Shown here: positions 56,743-64,000 of the stretch, piece after piece
How positions within the stretch are numbered: the first letter of the stretch is position 1
Layout of the letters: every line of letters starts with the position of its first letter
From: Hypomyces perniciosus
Lineage: Eukaryota > Ascomycota > Sordariomycetes > Hypocreales > Hypocreaceae
DNA length: 64,000 nucleotides
Direction of reading: 5' to 3'
NCBI GenBank assembly: GCA_008477525.1
Contig: SPDT01000013.1
Coordinates: forward strand, 295,501-359,500
The notes under the pieces: generated by a model
Databases searched by the model: none
Told to the model about the DNA's origin: nothing
The model's input: the letters and a program-made list of their open reading frames with translations, nothing else
Made by a program: the position numbers and the translations under genes

Positions 56743-58341
56743 GCGCGTTTTGGATGTTTCGCGAGAGGGCAGATGGTGCGTGATAGAGGGAGATTTAGAT
56801 CTCGTAATGGATTTAATTAAGACAAATGTTCCCGAGACCAATTTTCTCGCTATTATCTGCTAGCGATTATCCCTCCAGTGAGAGTCTCGAATCGATCAAT
56901 ACTACCCACGGAGTAAGCAGACACAGATCGCATTTTTCGGGAACACTAACATCAGATCTGTTCTTCTATGCAATGAGCTCTCCGAATCCGAAAAATGCAT
57001 AATACTACTTCGTAGGAATAATGAAGATATGGTGTCTGGTCATCTTGGTGCTCCTGTCAGATCTAGATCCTCATTTGTTCCCATCGTGGGGGTTCATTGC
57101 GGATGCAACTCTCGATATCGAGATCCTTTGCCTGTGGCGGCTGTACCCGTGGTTGATCAGGCACAAATCCACGATATGCCTAACCCTGTTCGGGTGTTGA
57201 TCGGCTGGGCCAACCTGAAAATTCGATTATTCATCGGATATGAATGTTCTCAAAGTCGATATTCCTCAAGTCCTAAATCCATCCCCTTGCCCCTATTTTT
57301 GCGGTATGGGTCAAAGTGCTCTCGCTACCATTACCCTTCATTTACTTTGGCAATGACAGGCTTAGTCACAATGAAGCCAGTACGAATGGCCCGTGAGCAT
57401 ATACATTAGAGTCTCTGACCAAGCATCAAGTTCGAAGTATTAGTAGTGGGTCGCAAACGGCATGTCAAAGTGTTCCATGGACAAGTTGCCTTGGCACTAT
57501 ATGTCCTCGCATCGGCTATTAGATGCCGTGAATACGAATAACTTCGAGATTCTACAAGTATACCTATCCCAAGGGCGCATCCGTTCATGTCTCGGTCCAA
57601 TCTCCGTCCCGAAATCCCACTCGTGCTCTTCTTCTCATGCGCAAACTGCAAAATAATGTCCCATTCAGGTAATCCGACAAATCTTTCACCAGCTCCTTTT
57701 GCGGTCAACTCAAGAAAGAAAGAAGAAAAAAAGAGTCATGGTTTTGTAAGGCTGATCAGCTAATAGCTCGAATCTTACCAAGAATGACCAACGCTTTACT
57801 CCAAAAGGCAGCCAAGCCGCATGCCACCATCTCCACATCTAAGGGAACGGAAAAAAAAAAAGATGGATCTCGATGATGAGCTCTAACATATTAGGCAGTT
57901 ATTCTTCAACACTGGTCACCACAACGCCTCACATTTGCACTTAGAATCCTATTTCCAATTAACTGATTTGTAAGGACCGAATTTCGTATCTTCCATTCTC
58001 CGAATGAATGTTGGCCAACCCCCAAATGAGGAAGCCAAGGCTCGCCATATGCGTGACATGGTCCACACATCTGTCTCGCCTCCGGTCCGAGGGCCCCGTT
58101 CTTTATTATCAGGGCAATATGTGTTGGGTGTATAAAGGAAATAAAAGATTGAAAATGCCCCATGGAGAAGTTACTCGTCGGAGGAAGAGAAGTTTCCAAC
58201 AACGCTCGATCGTGATCCAGATCTCCTCGCCATACCCTTCACGACAACAATCTCCGTCTTTGAAACAGGATAGTTGACAACTTCCTTGACTAAACCGACA
58301 GCTTCAGGTTCTAAACCCCCTTTTGCCTGTAACAGGGCGAA
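56743..58341. other. Intergenic, no gene seen
   Basis: Between cutinase and the transporter. TACTTCGTA lies at 57006-57014. Frames such as 57029-57409 lack a domain. Leader-like T/C-rich DNA precedes 58342. Confidence 0.4.
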
Positions 58342-60018
58342 ATGGCAGAACCAACGCCAGCCGTGGTCGAGGGCGGCGTCCTCGTCTCGGAAAAGACCCC
58401 CAATCGTGCAGACAGCCCAGAATGCCTCGACAAAGCAGATATCGAACGTCTAGGCCGCGAGCGTCCCGCCGTTCTTCCACACTGGTACACAGAAGTCGGC
58501 TTCGTCGTCACAGTCGTCATGTCCATGACCATGAGCGAGTACTTCATCGGCGGCTTCAACATCATCCTGCCGCCCCTAGCCGAAGCCTTGGACATCCCCG
58601 AATCTTTGCGGACATGGCCAGCAGGTGTCATTAACTTGACGACTGCAGCCTTGCTATTGCCCTTTTCCCGACTCTGCGATTTGTACGGTAGCCGGACTAT
58701 TTTCCTTATAGGCCATGCGTGGCTTATGATCTGGTCACTCATCTGTGGCTTCAGCCAGAATACCACCATGCTCATTGTCTGCCGTGCCATGCAAGGCATT
58801 GGAGCTTCTGCTTTCACGCCTGCAGGTCTCTCCCTGCTTGGACAGACATACCGACCAGGTCCCCGCAAAAACTTGGTTTTCGCCATGTGGGGAGCCTTTG
58901 CATGTCTAGGCTTCTACTTTGGCATCTTCATGGGCGCCGTTTGCGCCCAGTTCCTCAGCTGGCGTTGGTACTTCTGGATCGGCACGATTTTTGTCCTTGG
59001 TGTTGCCGTTACTGGATTCCTTACCATCCCACGAACCCTCCACCAGCATGACCCTTCAATCAGGATGGATTGGTGGGGTGTGGTTACAATCGTTCCAGGC
59101 CTCTTACTCGTGGTTTATGCCTTTACAGACGGAGGTCATGCTCCAAAGGGATGGCAGACGCCGTACATCTTCGTCACCTTCATCCTGGGCGTTCTGTTTC
59201 TTATTGCTGGAGTATATACGCAAGGTTGGGTGTCTGCTCAGCCGCTTCTGCCGGCCGACTTGTTCCGTCCAAAGTACATGAAGCGTCTTTCCCTTGCGCT
59301 GTTCTGCATGTACGGTGTATTTGGACTGTTCCTGTTCTACTCCAGTTACTAGTAAGTAATGTTCTCCGCATGGACGAACATCACGTCTTCAATAACGAAT
59401 GATAACTAACCAGTCTCTAGTCTTGAAACAGTCATTCACACCACACCCATCCAAACCGCCGCTTGGTACACCCCGCTCGCTGTCGGGGGTATTTGCCTCG
59501 CTGTTGGAGGAGGGTTCGTTATACATCTCATCTCCAACCGCATCTTGATGATAATATCAGGCGTCGGATTCCTCATTTCCGTTCTTCTTTTCGCCGTTAT
59601 CCCGGATCAATCCAATGGCCAGCCATCAACCAGCTTCCTCTACTGGGCGTACGTATTCCCTTCCATGCTGTGTGGCACCATCGGCGTGGATATCACGTAC
59701 AATGTGACAAACGTCTTCATCACGACGGCGATGCCTCGGCGTCTTCAGGCAACAGCCAGCGGACTCATCAATAGTCTGCTTTACCTTGGATTGGCATTTT
59801 GGTTGGGTATTAGTGAGATGGCCGTCTCACATACCATCATTTCGAAAGGAGAGGCTGGTCTGAGCTTGCGCCAACAGTACAAGATCGGCTTCTGGATCGG
59901 CGTGGCTTTGGCTGGCTTGTCTTTGCTGCTGACATGTACCATTAAGTTGGGACAGGCCTCATCAGCCATGACTGCCGATGAGAAGGCCCGATTGGAGCAG
60001 GATTCGTCTTCGGACTGA
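58342..60018 (+). CDS. MFS transporter of the DHA2 (14-TM drug:H+ antiporter) type
   Basis: Two exons, 58342-59351 and 59421-60018; the 69-nt intron has donor GTAAGT, branch AACTAAC and acceptor CTCTAG. 535 aa. After a ~50-residue cytosolic N-terminus, about fourteen hydrophobic segments follow, starting with VGFVVTVVMSMTMSEYFIGG. The A-type loop motif appears as RLCDLYGSRTIFLIGH. The motif-C-like stretch CRAMQGIGASAFTPAGLSLL is typical of drug:H+ antiporters. It is an integral plasma-membrane exporter or importer; the substrate is unknown. It lies 575 bp upstream of a CaiB/BaiF-type gene on the same strand, so transport of an acid or its derivative is possible but not shown. Confidence 0.88.
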
Positions 60019-60592
60019 GGACCAAGGTTGAACCCCAATTAGTGATCCATACCGACGATATATTAGGTATACTCGGTGGGCAAAATGTGCGACTTTGCTG
60101 GATTCTTGTTATAATAGACAAACGAACCAGACGCTTTGTGGGTTAAGAATGGTTGTATTTGTTGGGGGGGAGATACCATTTATCCTGTAATGACGATTTA
60201 ATGACCAAAACTATAGAGAAAACATAGACTAATACTTGACGTCGTTTGACCCCCAAACATAAAGATGCGACCCAATTTTTTCAAGTTCATCGATGCCTGC
60301 TCTAAATCTCCGATCTCGTCCCTGTACTTCATAGATGCTCGGCTTGTAACGGCAATTAACCTCCGCATCCAACTCCACCTCAGCTCCGGCAATACGCTTC
60401 CCTTTATCCGTTCAGTGAGATTATTGCAACATCACGAATCATATCACCAAAACTTGAGCCGATGCCGGCGATGCGTATCTTTTCGATTCCCCGAAAATTG
60501 CCGGTGTCATGTTGGTGAAAAAGATGACTGCGCCTCGAACATCGTCTCCAGTTCATCCCAGCACATGAACAAAAAGCCGAGCGTCACTCAGC
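60019..60592. other. Intergenic spacer transporter/CoA-transferase
   Basis: No separate gene. The open frame at 60265-60600 is leader DNA of the following gene. Confidence 0.35.
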
Positions 60593-62131
60593 ATGTCTGA
60601 ATCTGTGACATCAAAAGAAGACCTTCAAGGTGAAGGGATTCTCAGTGGCCCCCAGATGGCTGATAATTCCGTCGCCTTGGTCGATCGGCAATTCTTCTCA
60701 GCCCACGATGTTGTCCGAGACATCTGGTCCAGCATGCAACTCCCATCCCATGCATTGGAATCACTAGATCTTCCCGGACACGACGAACCAGCCCTCCCAT
60801 CATCCTACAAAATTGGCATTTTAGCACAGAGTTCAGTCGCGCTGTCTGCTCTCGTCGCAGCCCTATTTCACATCAACACTGAGAAACCGTCACAACCATC
60901 ATCAAAGATGCACGTCCCACGTGTCCGAGTCCCCCTAGAACATGCTGTCGTCGAGTTCAAGTCAGAGCAACTCTATACCATCGATGGAAAGCCTGCGCCA
61001 TCGGCCTGGGGTAAAATTGGAGGGTTTCACAGGACGGCAGATGGCTATGTCCGCATCCATGATGTGTTCCCAAACCATGCCCAAGGCACTCTACAACTCC
61101 TAGGCTTGTCTGCGGATGCAACTCGTGAAGATGTTGCAGCCAATACAGCCTACTGGAAAAGCATCGATCTTGAAACTGCCGCAACGACTGAAGGGAAGCT
61201 CGCTATCTATGCTCTGCGATCGTACAACCAGTGGGACGCATTGCCGCAAGCAGCAGTGATTAAAAACAACCCCATCCTTCTCCAAGAAATATCACCAAGT
61301 CCTCCCAAGTTCATGCCTAGCACTGGAGGTAAGCGATGTCTTCAGAGTGTCCGCGTCCTCGAAATGAGCCGTGTCATCGCTGCCCCCGTAGCAGGCAAAA
61401 CCCTCGCCGCTCACGGTGCGGACGTCCTCTGGGTAACATCTCCCACCTTACCCGACCAACCCATCCTAGACCGAGATCTGGGTCGCGGGAAGCGTACTAT
61501 CCAACTAAACATACACAATCCAGGCGACAAAGAGCGTCTCTTGGAACTACTCCGCACATGCGACGTCTTCATCCAGGGGTTCCGCCCTGGAAGTCTCGCA
61601 TCATACGGTCTTTCCCCAGAGGAACTAGTCAAGATTAATCCCAATATTATATGTGCCAACATGTCCGCATTTGGACCAAAGGGGCCCTGGGCTAATCACC
61701 GAGGGTTTGATTCGCTTGTGCAGACGTGTTCTGGGATGAACGTCTCGGAAGCTGAGCACGCTGGCCAAGGAGAACCTGCTCGCGCAACGCCATGCCAGGC
61801 CCTTGACCACGCAGCGGGGTATCTCCTTGCCACAGGTATTATAGCTGCTCTGTATCACCGGGCAAACAAGGGTGGTGCATGGAAAGTCGATGTGTCGCTG
61901 GCTGGGGCGATGAAGTACTTGCGCAGTCTGGGGCAGTATCCTGGTAAGACGGGGTTTAAGAGCAGGGACTATAATACACAGGGCGATGTTCCTAAGCAGT
62001 ATCTAGAGACGAGGGAGACGGTTTTTGGGAAGATGACTGCGGTGAGGCACAGTGCTGTGATTGAGGGGTGTGAGGTTGGTTGGGAGGTGATGCCGAAGCC
62101 ATTGGGGTCCGACAGGCCTGAGTGGTTGTAG
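60593..62131 (+). CDS. CaiB/BaiF (family III) CoA-transferase-like protein
   Basis: Single-exon, 512 aa. From residue ~255 the typical large-domain start appears: SVRVLEMSRVIAAPVAGKTL, then AAHGADVLWVTSP, LGRGKRTIQLNI, CDVFIQGFRPGSL and NMSAFGPKGPWANHRGFDSL. The N-terminal half contains GKIGGFHRTADGYVRIHDVF, which resembles the small or second-repeat part of the family. So the domains look duplicated or rearranged compared with bacterial formyl-CoA transferases. Family III enzymes move CoA between carboxylic acids via an Asp-CoA anhydride. Here the aligned stretch VDVSLAGAMKYL has Gly438 where that Asp would be expected (see findings), so activity is doubtful. Many fungal members look similar. 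It sits downstream of the DHA2 transporter on the same strand. Confidence 0.85.
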   Translation: MSESVTSKEDLQGEGILSGPQMADNSVALVDRQFFSAHDVVRDIWSSMQLPSHALESLDLPGHDEPALPSSYKIGILAQSSVALSALVAALFHINTEKPSQPSSKMHVPRVRVPLEHAVVEFKSEQLYTIDGKPAPSAWGKIGGFHRTADGYVRIHDVFPNHAQGTLQLLGLSADATREDVAANTAYWKSIDLETAATTEGKLAIYALRSYNQWDALPQAAVIKNNPILLQEISPSPPKFMPSTGGKRCLQSVRVLEMSRVIAAPVAGKTLAAHGADVLWVTSPTLPDQPILDRDLGRGKRTIQLNIHNPGDKERLLELLRTCDVFIQGFRPGSLASYGLSPEELVKINPNIICANMSAFGPKGPWANHRGFDSLVQTCSGMNVSEAEHAGQGEPARATPCQALDHAAGYLLATGIIAALYHRANKGGAWKVDVSLAGAMKYLRSLGQYPGKTGFKSRDYNTQGDVPKQYLETRETVFGKMTAVRHSAVIEGCEVGWEVMPKPLGSDRPEWL

Positions 62132-62364
62132 AGGATATTAATTATTGATGTGAGATATTCAAACATTCTTCACTCTATCGAATTGAGCGAGTTATGAAGT
62201 ACATCGTTGAAATCATAGTATTATCATATGATACTTTGCTGAACTGCCAAACGCGACAACACCAGTCCCCAAGACTCCGAATATGTTTCCTTACCAAATG
62301 ATCCTTGAGAGAAAATTCCAATTACCATGGTGATTATATATGTATATATATCCCAGCTGCCACA

Positions 62365-63238
62365 TTATGCTAACTCATGCACCGCCCGATCCACCTGCCG
62401 GGAGTCCGACTCTACCGGCAACGACCGACCATCCGCTTCCGATACCGATACATACGACTCCGGACTCTTCAAATCGGAGTTCCCACTCGGGCTCATAGCC
62501 TCCGGAACGTCTTTCGGCGATTTTGCTTCATTTCTCCTCCGTCTCAGGTACCACCAGATTCCAGCCAAGGCTCCTATCGCCGCAACACCTCCTACCGCGC
62601 CTCCCACCGCGGCCCCAATGTTTGGCCCCGTGTTGGAGCCTTTTGAGTCTCCTGAATTATCTCCGTTCGAATTCCCACCCTTACCACTATCGTTGCTATT
62701 CCCGCCATTGGTGCTGTTGCTTGGGCTGCCGTTGTCTGGGCTGCTGGCGCTCCCGCCGTTGTTCTCGTGGTCGGTGTTGTTTCCGGAATCGGGATTGCGA
62801 TCAAGTAAATATAATCTCCGGCTCCCGTCTCTACAACAGTCTCCATTGTCAAAGTCCGGATTGCAGCAATACTCCCCCGTCGCACACTGTTTGACCTGAA
62901 GCCAGGAGTTGGGCAGAACTACAAGCCGCAAACCAGTCAGCCAAACTCACTTTGAGGAGCGGAAACGATGGCGAACTCACCGTCAGGATAGATCTTCGGG
63001 CACCCGGACCAATCCTTGTTCGCACACGCAGCCCGATAATCGTAGGCGCCGGCCCATTCATCGTCAAATGCGTACACAGCCCATTCGGCGCGCAGACATC
63101 CTGCCCTGGGATACAGCACTGCGAAAACGTGGTGTTTTTGCCGCCGCAGGGTTGGTAGTTATACGCGAACCTCGTCTCTGGTCTGCCGTTGGGGTAATAG
63201 CAGGCTGCCTCTGACCCTGTAGCCAGCCATCCCGACAC
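62365..63238 (-). pseudogene. Cys-rich single-pass surface protein, with frame defects
   Basis: The minus strand reads VVFAVSGWLATGSEAACYYP, a signal-peptide-like segment, but no in-frame ATG precedes it. The ATG at about 63265 is one base out of frame. Cys-rich coding follows (CGGKNTTFSQCCIPGQDVC, APNGLC) to about 63074. From there only the next frame keeps the family pattern (AGAYDYRAACANKDWSGCP). A 62-nt intron (62980-62919, donor GTGAGT, acceptor TTGTAG) then leads to the last exon, 62918-62365, with QCATGEYCCNPDFDNGDCC. That exon also has a Ser/Asn/Gly-rich stalk, the membrane segment AVGGVAAIGALAGIWWYL and a cytoplasmic RRRR tail. Single-base losses near 63074 and near the start suggest a decaying gene or two assembly errors. 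Confidence 0.65.
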
Positions 63239-63640
63239 TGCGAAGACTACGAATCACCATTCATGCTGCCTTTGCTGTTCGACGTGGTCTGTTGGCTCTG
63301 AATCTCGCTGCCTTCGCGTATCTGCATGGCGACAAATCAGGCGAGTCACTGTCTTACATATTACCTTGAATCCTGCCGCCCAAGCTGTTATCGGCCACCC
63401 TCGAAGTAATAAAATTTTGTACACATGGACGATTCAAGATATCAACTTTCTGTAGTTCTGGATTCTTTATTTTTATTTATGTGCGTTCGTCTATCCAACG
63501 CTATGCCATCTCATGAGATCTACTCCGTATTATTACGGAGAACATTGGTAAGAGAAAAAAAGAAAAAAAGAAGAAGAAAACGCCAACCCCCCTAACGCCC
63601 ATCTGTCCCCTTCATTTGTCGCCGTTCCCCCATACATCTT
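63239..63640. other. Intergenic spacer
   Basis: Contains TACTCCGTA (63521-63529) and ATTACGGAG directly after it, forming an imperfect inverted pair. No gene; any missing first exon of the Cys-rich gene would lie here, but none is convincing. Confidence 0.4.
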
Positions 63641-64000
63641 CTACCACTTGACGACCTTTTGCGGGAAGAACTCATCAATCAGCTCCATATAGTATGGCTT
63701 GAGCTCCTCCACGCTTGGAACGCCATCACTCTTGCTGTACAGATCGTACGGGTTGAACGCCTGCACAGCGTGGAGCATGTCCCAGTCCTTCTCGCACATA
63801 AACTCCCTGTAGGCGCCCTCTCTGTGCCACGAATAGAACGAGTGGTAGCGGATCATGGCTAGAGCCTCGGCTGGGAGGGTTGATTGGTCGCGGACTACAT
63901 GGTAGAGGTACTCGTCGTGGCCCCAGCTGAGCATCAGGTTGTCAAGGCCGCATCCCGGGCCGTAGATGCCGTGCTTGGTGGAGTAGACGGGGTCCTTGCT
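63641..64000 (-). CDS. Myo-inositol oxygenase, C-terminal part (runs off the window)
   Basis: Open to the window edge on the minus strand; 119 residues are visible. [20 protein letters not shown], then [33 protein letters not shown] and [20 protein letters not shown] match the C-terminal half of myo-inositol oxygenase (MIOX). It ends [18 protein letters not shown], the usual MIOX C-terminus. Among the di-iron ligands in the family, SWGHDE and YHSFYSWH supply histidine and aspartate ligands and both are kept. MIOX oxidises myo-inositol to D-glucuronate in the cytosol. The 5' part lies beyond 64000. Confidence 0.93.
   Translation of the reverse strand, partial: SKDPVYSTKHGIYGPGCGLDNLMLSWGHDEYLYHVVRDQSTLPAEALAMIRYHSFYSWHREGAYREFMCEKDWDMLHAVQAFNPYDLYSKSDGVPSVEELKPYYMELIDEFFPQKVVKW

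Noticed and set aside
1..64000. CRISPR array, bacterial operons, secondary-metabolite cluster
   Set aside because: Eukaryotic introns throughout; no regularly spaced repeats; no polyketide synthase, peptide synthetase or terpene cyclase gene.

Overview
The window is nuclear DNA of a filamentous ascomycete (Pezizomycotina, most likely Eurotiomycetes). Coding regions are separated by 0.3-3 kb. Many are split by 38-97 nt GT-AG introns with GTATGT/GTAAGT/GTGAGT donors and CTAAC-like branch sites. The families are fungal: Zn2Cys6 regulator, cutinase, FTA2-domain protein, Nst1, Rho2, mL40, Tma20, I78 inhibitor, DHA2 transporter. Order and subfamily are inferred from protein resemblance only, because no search could be run.

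Layout. 0-9 kb: a pepsin-like protein with a lost catalytic Asp (-), a large AT-hook protein (-), and a secreted beta-lactamase-like serine hydrolase (+). 9-18 kb: Zn2Cys6 regulator (-), two-RRM protein (+), ADP-ribosylglycohydrolase (-), FTA2-domain protein (-). 19-27 kb: PD-(D/E)XK-like protein with a frame break (+), acidic unknown protein (-), mL40 (+), Rho2 GTPase with a 6-nt microexon (-). 29-38 kb: Nst1 with an A7 frame break (+), a single-pass membrane protein (-), I78 inhibitor (+), Tma20 (+). 39-49 kb: proline-rich BTB-like protein (-), nucleotidyltransferase-like protein (-), coiled-coil unknown (-). 49.3-54 kb is an AT-rich, gene-poor island with a MITE and a second PD-(D/E)XK-like gene broken by a small transposable element. 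55-64 kb: cutinase (+), DHA2 transporter (+), CaiB/BaiF-type protein (+), a damaged cysteine-rich surface protein (-), and the 3' part of myo-inositol oxygenase (-) running off the window.

The strongest unusual signals are these. (1) A previously unnamed small mobile element is present in two copies at opposite ends of the window, each flanked by its own 6-bp target duplication. One copy abuts the stop codon of the protease-like gene. The other interrupts a PD-(D/E)XK gene, whose reading frame becomes continuous if the element and one duplication are removed. (2) A 482-bp MITE with ~110-bp inverted arms. (3) The 9-mers TACGGAGTA/TACTCCGTA and TACGAAGTA/TACTTCGTA occur about 27 times, all in non-coding DNA, where about one would be expected by chance. 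(4) rho2 has a 6-nt internal exon coding for two switch I residues. (5) There are frame breaks in nst1, one PD-(D/E)XK gene and a surface-protein gene, which are either assembly indels or real decay.

Housekeeping genes (mL40, rho2, nst1, tma20) alternate with lineage-variable families (PD-(D/E)XK-like, FTA2-like, NTase-like), so this is a mosaic of core and accessory DNA. No secondary-metabolite cluster, tRNA, rRNA or CRISPR array was seen.
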